From an uncultured Nocardioides sp. (GTDB lineage Bacteria > Actinomycetota > Actinomycetes > Propionibacteriales > Nocardioidaceae), in NCBI RefSeq assembly GCF_946885725.1, contig NZ_CAMPGZ010000009.1:1-38899 (forward strand): a stretch of DNA of 38,899 bases, read 5' to 3'. Under the pieces are notes generated by a model. That model was not told the DNA's origin and made no database searches. It worked only from the letters and a program-made list of their open reading frames with translations. Position 1 is the first letter of the stretch. Each line of letters opens with the position of its first letter. Shown piece by piece: positions 31,665-38,899 of this stretch. Position numbers and translations under genes: made by a program.

Positions 31665-34124
31665 CTAACGAGCGTGACGATCAACCGTGACGCGCGCCGT
31701 GTCGTTGTCGGGATTCGGGTCCACGCGGTCTGGGCTCGCGACCCTGAATGTGAAGTCCGCGGAGACGGTGTCGTTGCCCTGTCGGTCGACGAGCTCGTAG
31801 CCGAACACGAGGGTGGTGTCACCCGTCACCGTGCAGCGGTTGCCGCTGGCGCCCGACTCGCAGTCGGACGGCCAGGTGACCTTTATCTTGTCCGGGTCGA
31901 AAGAGACATCAAGGGTGGTCGGCAGGCCGGGCTCCGTGTCGACCGTCGCATCGATGAAGCCCTTCCCCGAGTTTCCGGTGGGTCTCGGAACGGCGGTGAC
32001 CGCAAGATCGGCACGCGGCGCCAGCAGCGTCGTAGAGCGGGTGTTGTCGGCCAGGCGGTCCTCGTTCTCGTCCCAAGCGTCGGGCGCCTCGACCGTGAGG
32101 GTCATCGGTGTGTCCTTGCCCGGGGGCGCTTGCAGGACGAGCTCGCGGGGCCCATCGGTGGGCGAGTAGCACATCAGTGTCTTGGCATCCGCCCGCGTGC
32201 AGTTGGCGGAGGCATCGAAGTCGGCGGCGGAGTCCAGGCGCAGCAGGACGTAGTCCAAGCCCGTGACTCCGGCCAGCGCCGTCTGGACGTGGAAACGGCC
32301 GTCTTTCCATTCGCTGGTCAAGTCGTCCAGGCTGATGTCCGTGACGCCGGCGTACTCGAAGGACGCCGTGGTCTTCTCGAGGCCCACTGCCGACACGGCA
32401 ACCTCGACCGTGCTGTCCGGGTGGTTCGTCGGCACGACCAGAGGTAGTGCGTCGCTCAGCTCGGTGTCGGTCGCGGCCGACGCGCGAAGCAGCGCGGAGC
32501 CCGCCGCCGAGCCGGTTGGGCACGTCGCTGCGGTCGGGGATTCGATGGTGCACGTCGCTCCGGACTGGTCGGCGTCAAACGTGATGCCCGCCGGGGTGGA
32601 CTCGATCTCGACGGTCACGACCGGCGGCAAGGGCTCACCGCTCAGCGTGAACGCCACCTTGCCGTCCGCGTAGACCAGCGAGCCCTCGAACCTCACCGTC
32701 GGCGTGGCCGGCGGAGTCGTCGGGTTCGGAGGCGGGCCGGACGGGCTCGGCTCGGTGGTCACGGGAGGCGGTGGCTCAGTCGTCGGCGCCGGCTCAGACG
32801 ACGTGGGCGGCGCGGGCGAGGGCTGCACGGGTGTCGTCGCGTCGGTCGGGGACGTCGGCGCGGGCTCCTCGGAAGGCTGGGGCTGCGGTGCGGGCTCCTC
32901 GGACGGCTCGGGCTCGGGCGATGGCTCCTCTGCGGGAGCCGGCTCCTCCGCCGGACCGGGCCCGGCGGTGGTGGGGTCGGCACCGGGCAGCACGACGGGT
33001 ACGGACGCGGCCTCTGGCGTGGTGCTCTCGCTCGGGGACGACGACTCGTCGGTGACCTCGTCGGCCGGCTGCGGCTCGCGCTCCTCGCGCTCCTCGCGCT
33101 CCTCGGGCTGCGGCAGCTTGCTGGTGCCCTCGGTCGGGGCCGGGACCGTGCTGGTGACCGGCCGGTCGGCGCCGACGACGCGCTCGGGTGTGTTCGGCAG
33201 CAGCATCGCGCCGACGGCGGTCGCCGCGACGACGCTGGCGGCGATGCCACCGACCGTGGCGGCGCCGGCGTTGGCGGCCACGACGTCGCGCACGCGGCCG
33301 ACCATGGCGGTGAGGCCGAACCCGCCGGCCGCGCCGCCGGCGGCCGAAGCGATGTAGCCGGCCGCGGCGCCGCCGAGGAGCAGCGGCCCGATGATCGCGG
33401 CGAGGTTGGAGTTGACCTCGGTGAGCTCGAGGTACATCGCCGTACACCGGCGGCACCCGTCGAGGTGCTTCTGGACCTTGACGCTGTCGCGGTTCGAGAG
33501 GCCCTTGCGGACGTACGCTCCGAGGTGCTCGTTGACCCAGCGGCACTCGGTCTCGGAGATGTCGTTGAGGTGCATCGTCAGAAACGCCTGACGCAGCCCC
33601 TCACGCGCGCGGTAGGCAAGAGCCGACACCGAGTTGGGGCTCATCCCGAGCAGCGGAGCGATGTCGGCGGGCTTGTTGCCCTCGACCTCCAGGTGCCACA
33701 GCACGAGCTGCCAGCGCTCGGGCAGGCTCGCGAACGCGCGGGCGGCCGCCCCGCTCTCGAAGCTCGCGACCGCGGTGTCGTGGAAGGGCACGCCCGGGTC
33801 GAAGACCTCCATGTCGTCCGAGGTCTGCACCTTGGCGGCGGCGCGCATCTTGTCGACGTGCAGGCGGCGTACGGCGGTGAGCAGGTACGCCCGGAACGCC
33901 ACGTCCGGCCCGCCCCCGTTCTGCAGCACCGAGAGCACCTTGGCGAACGCCTCGGAGACGAGGTCGTCCGCGTCGGGTCCCCGCACCAGCTGCCGGGCGA
34001 GCCGGTTCGCGGCGTCCTTGTGCCGAGCGAACAGCTCGCCGTAGGCAGCGACGTCCCCGCCGCGCACGCTCGAGATCAGCTCGGCGTCGCTCGGGGTCGC
34101 GATGTCGCTCAGCAGGTCGGTCAT
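31665..34124 (-). CDS. ECF sigma factor fused to zinc anti-sigma motif, membrane segments and extracellular domain
   Basis: 819 residues. Sigma region 2 lies about 12-97 (YGELFARHKDAANRLARQLV, DADDLVSEAFAKVL) and region 4 about 131-182 (SLPERWQLVLWHLEVEGNKP, MSPNSVSALAYRAREGLRQA). A ZAS zinc motif follows: Cys194 or His200, then HxxxCxxC at His220, Cys224 and Cys227. Hydrophobic segments occur at about 241-270 and 283-309. Next is a 160-residue Pro/Glu/Ser/Thr linker (about 315-475), then beta-rich repeats (VRFEGSLVYADGKVAFTLSG onward; DUF11-like DLAVTAVPRPTG late). Sigma and anti-sigma are normally separate proteins. A fused, membrane-anchored form would need proteolysis or a conformational release. 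Start ATG 34124 has AAAGG upstream. Confidence 0.85.
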   Translation of the reverse strand: MTDLLSDIATPSDAELISSVRGGDVAAYGELFARHKDAANRLARQLVRGPDADDLVSEAFAKVLSVLQNGGGPDVAFRAYLLTAVRRLHVDKMRAAAKVQTSDDMEVFDPGVPFHDTAVASFESGAAARAFASLPERWQLVLWHLEVEGNKPADIAPLLGMSPNSVSALAYRAREGLRQAFLTMHLNDISETECRWVNEHLGAYVRKGLSNRDSVKVQKHLDGCRRCTAMYLELTEVNSNLAAIIGPLLLGGAAAGYIASAAGGAAGGFGLTAMVGRVRDVVAANAGAATVGGIAASVVAATAVGAMLLPNTPERVVGADRPVTSTVPAPTEGTSKLPQPEEREEREEREPQPADEVTDESSSPSESTTPEAASVPVVLPGADPTTAGPGPAEEPAPAEEPSPEPEPSEEPAPQPQPSEEPAPTSPTDATTPVQPSPAPPTSSEPAPTTEPPPPVTTEPSPSGPPPNPTTPPATPTVRFEGSLVYADGKVAFTLSGEPLPPVVTVEIESTPAGITFDADQSGATCTIESPTAATCPTGSAAGSALLRASAATDTELSDALPLVVPTNHPDSTVEVAVSAVGLEKTTASFEYAGVTDISLDDLTSEWKDGRFHVQTALAGVTGLDYVLLRLDSAADFDASANCTRADAKTLMCYSPTDGPRELVLQAPPGKDTPMTLTVEAPDAWDENEDRLADNTRSTTLLAPRADLAVTAVPRPTGNSGKGFIDATVDTEPGLPTTLDVSFDPDKIKVTWPSDCESGASGNRCTVTGDTTLVFGYELVDRQGNDTVSADFTFRVASPDRVDPNPDNDTARVTVDRHAR

Positions 34125-34204
34125 AGGCCTTTGCAGTGGGACGGCCCGAGAGGTGGGTCATGACGCGGTACGGCGTACGGCGCCGCGACCCGAACAAGGT
34201 AAGC

Positions 34205-34220
34205 CGGAGACAGGTCTCCG
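34205..34220. promoter_or_regulatory. Palindrome upstream of the sigma-fusion gene
   Basis: CGGAGACAGGTCTCCG has 7-bp arms (CGGAGAC/GTCTCCG) around AG. On the minus strand it lies just upstream of a TACCTT -10-like element (34201-34196), about 72 bp from the start. A candidate operator. The rest of the 310-bp gap 34125-34434 shows a run of six A at 34315-34320 and no gene that I can support. Confidence 0.4.
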
Positions 34221-34434
34221 CACGCGTGAATCGGCCGGATTGGTCGTCGGGTTGAGCCGTTCGGGTGGACGAGATCGAGCGGTCCCGGACGCGGTACCGG
34301 CAGAAATCGGACGAAAAAACTTCTCAGAACCGCGTCATGACCACCGAGACTGACCGTTCCACCACCACAGGAAGCGTCGGATCGCAGCGCATGTGGGAGC
34401 GCTCGGTGGCTGGGAGACGGAGGTGGGCAGCCGG

Positions 34435-35187
34435 ATGGCCCTCTTCACGTTCGCCCGCCGCCGGTCCGACGCAGTCCTGGACGCCCAGGCCCGTGGGTTG
34501 CCCGAGCACGTCCGGGAGTCACTCCCGATGCGCTTCGAGGCAGTGGGGGAGGCCTTGGCGTGTGGGGGGGACGTCGCCGCGGCCTGCCATGTGGTGGGAC
34601 GCGACGTAGCCCGTGACGGTGCCGCCCTGGGAGAGGCACTGTCCGGGCTACGTACGACGTACACGCTCGTCCGCGGCACCGACCCTGACTTCGGGGCCAC
34701 GGAGGCGCTGGCGGTGGCGTGGAGCGAGGCGACGCTGGAGTACCTCCACGACCTCTCGTGCGAGGACCCGCTCACCGGTCTCACCAGCCTGGCCCACGTG
34801 CGGACGCGCCTGGCGGAGGTCTATCGGGACGCCGAGCTGTCCGACGCACCGGTCAAGCTCAGCCACGCGCTCGTCGTCGTCGAGGTCCGCATCCATGGAC
34901 GCGCTCTCCTGGACGAGCACCAGTTCACCCGCGCGCTTCGCCTGGTACAGGTCGCCGAGGCGATGCGCGCGGTGTTCTCCGGTGGGGAGACCATCGGGCG
35001 GCTCGGCCTCAACCGCGCGGTGGCGGTGGTGGGCCGGCACGTCGACCTCGGTACGTCGGTCGGGCTGCTGCGCGAGTTCCTCGGCGAGCTCGACCTCGGG
35101 GACGCCGACGTGCGCGTGTGGATCGAGGGGCTGCCCGGCAGCGCCGACTCCGCCACCCGGCTGCTGGACGAGCTCGCCCGGGTCTAG
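34435..35187 (+). CDS. Degenerate GGDEF-domain protein
   Basis: 250 residues from ATG 34435; GGAGG at 34418-34422 supports this start, and GTG 34393 and 34423 are longer options. The N-terminal half (MALFTFARRRSDAVLDAQAR to about 115) is helical. SCEDPLTGLTSLAHVRTRLAEV is the canonical entry to a GGDEF domain, and GETIGRLGLNRAVAVVGRH is where the GGDEF signature should be. There the motif is gone (GLNRA), as is the FKxxND segment. It therefore cannot be a normal diguanylate cyclase. It may be a c-di-GMP or protein-binding relic, or a regulator. It is divergent from the sigma-fusion gene, and its stop shares CTAG with the next gene. Confidence 0.72.
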   Translation: MALFTFARRRSDAVLDAQARGLPEHVRESLPMRFEAVGEALACGGDVAAACHVVGRDVARDGAALGEALSGLRTTYTLVRGTDPDFGATEALAVAWSEATLEYLHDLSCEDPLTGLTSLAHVRTRLAEVYRDAELSDAPVKLSHALVVVEVRIHGRALLDEHQFTRALRLVQVAEAMRAVFSGGETIGRLGLNRAVAVVGRHVDLGTSVGLLREFLGELDLGDADVRVWIEGLPGSADSATRLLDELARV

Positions 35188-36041
35188 CGGAGCCGGGCGA
35201 GCACCTCGCCGAGGTCCTCGACGGCTGCGGACTCCTCCGGGGTCAGCTCGGCCAGCGACGTCCGGGACAGCCGCGTGTAGACCGCGGCCATCCCCTCGAA
35301 CAGCTCCGGGCTCGCGCCGGCCGTCGCCTGCGTCGCCGCGACCTGCTCCATCTCGGCGACGAACCGGCCGCTCTTGCTCGTCGCGTTCGCGACCAGCCGT
35401 GCGGCGCGTGCCACCGTCTCCGGGAACGTCTCGCGCAGGTCGTCCAGCACCGGCCCCAGCACGCCGTAGTGGTCGGCGGTCTGGAGCGCCTGCGCCCACA
35501 GCGCGGTCGTGCCCTTGTAGACCGAGCCGGTGCACATCTTCACCGCCGACGCGACCCCGGGCCGGTCGCCGACTACCCGGGTGCGCAGACCGTCCGCATC
35601 GAGCGCGAGGAGGTCGGCGCGTGCGCCCGCGAGGTACAGCATCGTGTCCCCGCCCGGCTGCGGCGGCGGGCCGCTCACCGCGCCGTCGACGAGGTCGACC
35701 CCGGCCTCGCCGGCCCGAGCCGCGAGCTCCTCGACCGTCATCGGGGACAGCGCATTGAGGTCGGCGAGCACCGGCCGGCTGTCCGCGCGGCGGGCGGCGG
35801 CGAGCAGCCCGTCCAGCAGATCCCGTGCGACTGCCGGCGGGCAGATGCTGACCACCACGTCGGAGGCGGCGACCACGGCGTCGAGGTCGGGCAGGTCGGT
35901 CAGGCCCGCGGCGAGCTGACGGGTGCGCTCGCTGCGCCCGGCCAGCGTGGTCACGACGGTGGCGCCCGCGGACGCCCACGCCCGGCCGAGTGCCGAGCCC
36001 ATCGCGCCCGGGGAGACGATGCCGATCGTGGGTGCGCTCAT
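35184..36041 (-). CDS. NAD(P)-binding beta-hydroxyacid-dehydrogenase-type protein
   Basis: 285 residues from ATG 36041, which has CCGGAG ahead of it; an ATG six codons earlier has no ribosome site. The Rossmann turn is IGIVSPGAMGSALGRAWASAG (about 6-26), then VVVSICPPAVARDLL. DGAVSGPPPQPGG matches the substrate-binding DAPVSGG of the beta-hydroxyacid dehydrogenases, and VKMCTGSVYKGTTALWAQAL holds the catalytic Lys in the usual place. The C-terminal part resembles the DUF1932 helical domain. The substrate is unknown. Confidence 0.82.
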   Translation of the reverse strand: MSAPTIGIVSPGAMGSALGRAWASAGATVVTTLAGRSERTRQLAAGLTDLPDLDAVVAASDVVVSICPPAVARDLLDGLLAAARRADSRPVLADLNALSPMTVEELAARAGEAGVDLVDGAVSGPPPQPGGDTMLYLAGARADLLALDADGLRTRVVGDRPGVASAVKMCTGSVYKGTTALWAQALQTADHYGVLGPVLDDLRETFPETVARAARLVANATSKSGRFVAEMEQVAATQATAGASPELFEGMAAVYTRLSRTSLAELTPEESAAVEDLGEVLARLR

Positions 36042-36094
36042 GACTCCGGATTCAACCACCGGCGCGGAGGGCGGGGCTGACTACGCTGGCCCGC

Positions 36095-36868
36095 ATGTGC
36101 GGTCGCTACGCGTCGAGCCGGAAGCCCGAGGACCTCGTCGAGGAGTTCGAGATCGACAAGGTCGAGGTCAAGGAGGCCCTCGCCCCGGACTTCAACGTCG
36201 CGCCGACCAAGCCGGTCTACGCCGTGCTGCAGCGGCCGCCCCGCGACGAGGAGGGCGACACACACGCCGAGCGCCAGCTGCGCACGGTGACCTGGGGCCT
36301 GGTGCCGTTCTGGGCCAAGGACCCGGCCATCGGCAACAAGATGATCAACGCCCGCATGGAGACCGTCCACGAGAAGCCGGCGTTCCGTCAGGCGTTCGCC
36401 AAGCGCCGGTGCCTGCTCCCGGCCGACGGCTACTACGAGTGGTACCCGACCCAGCAGAAGACCAAGTCCGGCAAGCCGCTCAAGCAGCCGTTCTTCATCC
36501 ACCCCGCCGACGGGTCGGTGATGGCGATGGCCGGGCTCTACGAGATCTGGCGCGACCCGACCCGCGACGACGACGATCCCCAGCGGTTCAAGTGGACGTG
36601 CACGGTACTGACCACGACGGCCGAGGACGCCGTCGGCCACATCCACGACCGAATGCCGCTGCTCGTCGAGAGGGACCGGTACGACGAGTGGCTCGACCCG
36701 ACCAACAGCAGCGGGCCCGACGACCTGCGCAAGCTGCTCGTGCCGGCGGCGCCGGGACGCCTGGAGGCCTACCCCGTCTCGACCCGGGTCAACAACGTGC
36801 GCAACAACGGCCCCGACCTGGTGGAGCCGATCCCGGCCGAGGAGGTCCCCGAGGAGGTTCGACCGTGA
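36095..36868 (+). CDS. SRAP-family DNA-protein crosslink protein (HMCES/YedK-like)
   Basis: 257 residues. Met-Cys2 exposes the catalytic Cys at the N-terminus (MCGRYASSRKPEDL). Other SRAP marks are FNVAPTKPVYAVL, RTVTWGLVPFWAKDP, NARMETVHEKPAFRQAF, LLPADGYYEWY with the active Glu, and GHIHDRMPLLV with the active His. The family forms a thiazolidine crosslink with abasic sites in single-stranded DNA and so shields them. TACGCT (36082-36087) ends 7 bp before the ATG, which suggests a leaderless mRNA. The stop overlaps the GTG of the hydrolase gene. Confidence 0.93.
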   Translation: MCGRYASSRKPEDLVEEFEIDKVEVKEALAPDFNVAPTKPVYAVLQRPPRDEEGDTHAERQLRTVTWGLVPFWAKDPAIGNKMINARMETVHEKPAFRQAFAKRRCLLPADGYYEWYPTQQKTKSGKPLKQPFFIHPADGSVMAMAGLYEIWRDPTRDDDDPQRFKWTCTVLTTTAEDAVGHIHDRMPLLVERDRYDEWLDPTNSSGPDDLRKLLVPAAPGRLEAYPVSTRVNNVRNNGPDLVEPIPAEEVPEEVRP

Positions 36869-37515
36869 CCACGGAGGTCACCTCGGTCGCGACGCCGCAC
36901 GGTGAGGCGCGGCTGCACCGCAACCGGTCCCGGCACCCGGTGGCGACGCTGGTGCTCGGGCACGGCGCGGGCGGCGGCGTCGAGTCCCGCGACCTCGAGG
37001 CGCTGGCCCGGGAGCTGCCGCGGCAGGGGATCACCGTCGTACGCGTCGAGCAGCCGTGGCGGGTCGCGGGCAAGCGGCTCGCCCCGCGGCCGCAGGTGCT
37101 CGACGAGTGCTTCGTCGCCGCGACCGACCGGCTGCGCGTGCGGACTCCGCTGGTAGTCGGCGGGCGCAGCGCCGGCGCACGCTCGGCGGCCCGCTGCGCG
37201 CGGCGGATGGGCGCGTCGGCGTACCTCGCCCTCGCCTTCCCCCTGCACCCGCCCGGCAAGCCGGAGAAGTCGCGGCTCGACGAGCTCGAGGGCGTGGGGG
37301 TGCCGACCCTGATCATCCAGGGTGAGCGCGACACGTTCGGGACGCCGGAGGAGTTCCCTGAGCGGTTCGACATGACCGTCGTCCCCGGCGCCGACCACGG
37401 GTTCAAGGTGCCCAAGAGCGGCCCGGTCAGCCAGGACGACGCCCTGATGATCATCGTGGAGGCGACGCTCGAGTGGGTGGTCCGCGAGGTGGTCGGGAAT
37501 CAGGTCGACGCCTGA
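36865..37515 (+). CDS. Alpha/beta hydrolase (KANL3/Tex30-like)
   Basis: 216 residues from GTG 36865, which overlaps the SRAP stop as GTGA. The fold is recognised from [16 protein letters not shown] (oxyanion loop), the nucleophile elbow [12 protein letters not shown] (Ser), [13 protein letters not shown] (Asp) and GADHGFKVP (His). The group is called alpha/beta family hydrolase and is related to the KANL3/Tex30 set. No substrate is known. The promoter of sigR lies over its last 21 bases. Confidence 0.85.
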   Translation: MTTEVTSVATPHGEARLHRNRSRHPVATLVLGHGAGGGVESRDLEALARELPRQGITVVRVEQPWRVAGKRLAPRPQVLDECFVAATDRLRVRTPLVVGGRSAGARSAARCARRMGASAYLALAFPLHPPGKPEKSRLDELEGVGVPTLIIQGERDTFGTPEEFPERFDMTVVPGADHGFKVPKSGPVSQDDALMIIVEATLEWVVREVVGNQVDA

Positions 37516-37522
37516 CGTGTTG
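37495..37522 (+). promoter_or_regulatory. SigR-type promoter of sigR
   Basis: GGGAAT (37495-37500), exactly 18 bases, then GTTG (37519-37522), a full match to the promoter recognised by SigR/SigH in actinobacteria. It overlaps the 3' end of the hydrolase gene. Transcription should begin near 37529. This means positive autoregulation of the sigma operon under thiol stress. Confidence 0.88.
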
Positions 37523-37564
37523 GGGAAGTGATCGACAGGACCACTTTCACCCACCGAGCACAGC

Positions 37565-37580
37565 AAGGGAGCCGCACGTG
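37565..37580 (+). promoter_or_regulatory. Ribosome site and upstream GTG for an extended SigR'
   Basis: AAGGGAG (37565-37571), 6 bases, then GTG 37578. The frame runs without a stop for 36 codons into the ATG at 37686, so an N-terminally longer SigR can be made from the stress promoter transcript. The extension begins [18 protein letters not shown], if the GTG is read as Met, and has a Cys-Cys pair. Confidence 0.6.
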
Positions 37581-37685
37581 CCAGGCACGCTCACCCTTCC
37601 GCACGGAGGATCCTGCTGCCCGCAGCGTCCCGCCGCCCGCGCGAGCGGGGAGTCCTATCCGGTCCTGCCGGTAGGGTGGACGGCG

Positions 37686-38360
37686 ATGACAGATCAAAAC
37701 CCCACCCCGGCGGAGCCGGGCGCACCCGACTCTGCCGAGGCGGTCGAGGAGATCGACGTCGCGGCCGAGACCGACGCCGAGCGCGCGGAGCGCTTCGAGC
37801 GGGACGCGATGCAGTACCTCGACCAGCTGTACTCCGCCGCGATGCGCATGACCCGCAACCCGCAGGACGCCGAGGACCTGGTGCAGGAGACGTTCGCCAA
37901 GGCGTACGCCGCGTTCCACCAGTTCAAGCCCGGCACCAACTTGAAGGCGTGGCTGTACCGCATCCTCACCAACACCTTCATCAACTCGTACCGCAAGAAG
38001 CAGCGCGAACCCCAGCAGTCGATGAGTGAGGACGTCGAGGACTGGCAGCTCGCGCGCGCCGAGTCGCACACCTCCTCCGGCCTGAAGTCGGCCGAGATGG
38101 AGGCACTCGAGCGCCTCCCCGACAGCGACGTGAAGGACGCGCTGGCCCAGCTCCCGGAGGACTTCCGGCTGGCGGTCTACCTCGCCGACGTCGAGGGGTT
38201 CCCGTACAAGGAGATCGCCGAGATCATGGACACCCCCATCGGCACCGTGATGTCCCGGCTCCACCGGGGCCGCCGGCAGCTGCGTGAGCTGCTCTCCGAA
38301 TACGCCCGCGACCGCGGCCTCTCCGCCGCGAGCGCCGGCCGCTCGGGAGGTGCCTCGTGA
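37686..38360 (+). CDS. sigR: Thiol-stress ECF sigma factor SigR
   Basis: 224 residues from ATG 37686. Region 2 includes [51 protein letters not shown]; region 4 includes [42 protein letters not shown]. The strings around [17 protein letters not shown] are typical of SigR/SigH (ECF12). It directs RNA polymerase to genes for thioredoxin, mycothiol and protein quality control. There are two likely start modes: the stress promoter at 37495 with the GTG at 37578, and a TAGGGT element (37672-37677) that ends 8 bp before the ATG for a basal leaderless form. The stop overlaps the rsrA start. Confidence 0.95.
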   Translation: MTDQNPTPAEPGAPDSAEAVEEIDVAAETDAERAERFERDAMQYLDQLYSAAMRMTRNPQDAEDLVQETFAKAYAAFHQFKPGTNLKAWLYRILTNTFINSYRKKQREPQQSMSEDVEDWQLARAESHTSSGLKSAEMEALERLPDSDVKDALAQLPEDFRLAVYLADVEGFPYKEIAEIMDTPIGTVMSRLHRGRRQLRELLSEYARDRGLSAASAGRSGGAS

Positions 38361-38674
38361 GCCCCATCGGCGACATGGGCATGGGCGCGGGAAGTCCCTG
38401 CGGTAGCCCCGACGACAAGGACTGTGCCGAGGTCCTCGGTCGCGTCTTCGACTTCATCGACAACGAGCTGGACACCGCCGACCGGTCCGAGATCCAGCAC
38501 CACCTCGACGAGTGCCTGCCGTGCCTGCAGAAGTACGACCTCGAGCGCACCGTCAAGGCGCTGGTCGCGCGGTCGTGCAGCGAGCACGCTCCCGAGACGC
38601 TGCGGGACAAGGTGCTGACCCGGATCCGCACCGTCCAGGTCGAGATCCACGAGACCCGCGTCGAGTTCGAGTAG
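38357..38674 (+). CDS. rsrA: Zinc anti-sigma factor RsrA
   Basis: 105 residues from GTG 38357, coupled to sigR (GTGA). The zinc motif is Cys23, then 25 residues, His49-xxx-Cys53-xx-Cys56, the exact RsrA spacing (C11, H37, C41, C44 in Streptomyces). Cys74 corresponds to Cys62 of that protein, while its neighbour is Ser73 and not a second Cys. Disulfide formation in this motif on oxidation releases SigR. There is an extra Cys15 in the extended N-terminus ([21 protein letters not shown]). Confidence 0.95.
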   Translation: MSPIGDMGMGAGSPCGSPDDKDCAEVLGRVFDFIDNELDTADRSEIQHHLDECLPCLQKYDLERTVKALVARSCSEHAPETLRDKVLTRIRTVQVEIHETRVEFE

Positions 38675-38690
38675 CAGCCCTCAGACATAC

Positions 38691-38725
38691 GAAGACCCCG
38701 TGCCCTGCTGGGCGACGGGGTCTTC
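38691..38725 (+). terminator. Terminator hairpin after rsrA
   Basis: GAAGACCCCGT (38691-38701) pairs perfectly with ACGGGGTCTTC (38715-38725), with an inner GCCC/GGGC helix and a TGCT loop. It lies 17 bp after the rsrA stop and 36 bp from the stop of the convergent bL37 gene, so it may serve both. Confidence 0.85.
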
Positions 38726-38761
38726 TGCTTCTCAGCGCGTGGCGCGCAAGAAGGCCTGGAC

Positions 38762-38836
38762 TCAGGCGTTGGGGCGCTTCCCGTGGTTGGCGCCCTTCTT
38801 CTTGCGGGCGCGACGCTTGCGGCCGGTCTTGCCCAT
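38762..38836 (-). CDS. Ribosomal protein bL37 (24 residues)
   Basis: A 24-residue basic protein that starts MGKTGRKRRARKKK and ends GANHGKRPNA. This matches the actinobacterial large-subunit protein bL37 (AURKAIP1/COX24-like family), whose ANHGKRPNA end is highly conserved. The start ATG 38836 has GGAGGA six bases upstream. It is convergent with rsrA. It is too short for most gene finders and easily missed. Confidence 0.92.
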   Translation of the reverse strand: MGKTGRKRRARKKKGANHGKRPNA

Positions 38837-38899
38837 GGTGTCCTCCTCGACGCGAGTGCGCCCCGACCGCGACGGTCGAGGCTCCTGCCCATTGTCGCA

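Noticed and set aside
34265..34609. Open frame of 114 codons with MTTETDRSTTTG as a gene or leader peptide
   Set aside because: It overlaps the GGDEF-like gene in another frame, becomes Arg/Pro/Ser-rich shadow sequence, and has no ribosome site.

Overview
The window looks like chromosomal DNA from a high-GC actinobacterium, most likely a member of the Nocardioidaceae or a close relative. This is inferred from content and style: very high GC, many GTG starts, ATGA/GTGA start-stop overlaps, several apparently leaderless promoters, a SigR-RsrA thiol-stress pair, the 24-residue actinobacterial ribosomal protein bL37, and the core block hisN / rsgA / aroA / SRAP / sigR / rsrA. No rRNA, tRNA, phage, transposase or CRISPR system was seen.

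Region 1 (1-16.3 kb) is an accessory catabolic region. It opens with the end of an unseen gene and a NitT/TauT-type ABC importer (two permeases and a lipoprotein binding protein). A decayed PAS-GGDEF gene follows. Next comes a minus-strand operon (D-2-hydroxyacid dehydrogenase, creatininase-family amidohydrolase, Gfo/Idh/MocA oxidoreductase, cupin), divergent from a plus-strand operon (ACMSD-like amidohydrolase, MFS transporter, LacI regulator). Beyond these lie an AprA/fumarate-reductase-like flavoprotein with a 2x[4Fe-4S] ferredoxin, an LVIVD-type beta-propeller, and a second MFS carrier followed by a small winged-helix-like protein. Three related LacI-type operators (7651, 10999, 14277) sit in front of four of these transcription units and probably tie them into one regulon under the local LacI protein. 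The substrate is unknown. The set of enzymes does not match a textbook pathway I recognise.

Region 2 (16.2-19.9 kb) holds a HAD hydrolase and a class I glutamine amidotransferase flanked by two paralogous small winged-helix-like proteins, then a small membrane protein, a sulfotransferase, and a TagD-like cytidylyltransferase likely to act in cell-surface polymer synthesis.

Region 3 (20.0-23.8 kb) is a three-gene Fe3+ ABC importer behind a DtxR/IdeR-type iron box. Region 4 (23.9-28.7 kb) has housekeeping or poorly known genes: DUF445, S4-domain protein, FKBP isomerase, CBS-pair protein, two membrane proteins and hisN.

Region 5 (28.7-38.9 kb) carries rsgA-aroA, a DoxX-like protein, an unusual 819-residue ECF sigma factor fused to a zinc anti-sigma motif, membrane segments, a Pro/Glu linker and an extracellular module, a degenerate GGDEF protein, an NAD(P)-binding beta-hydroxyacid-dehydrogenase-type protein, SRAP, an alpha/beta hydrolase, sigR-rsrA and bL37. 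sigR has a perfect SigR-type promoter upstream and an in-frame upstream GTG with its own Shine-Dalgarno, which parallels the SigR/SigR' arrangement known in Streptomyces.

Across the window there are also three intergenic arrays of a palindromic repeat with an exact 32-bp period, and three convergent gene pairs whose stop codons overlap in a single CTAG.
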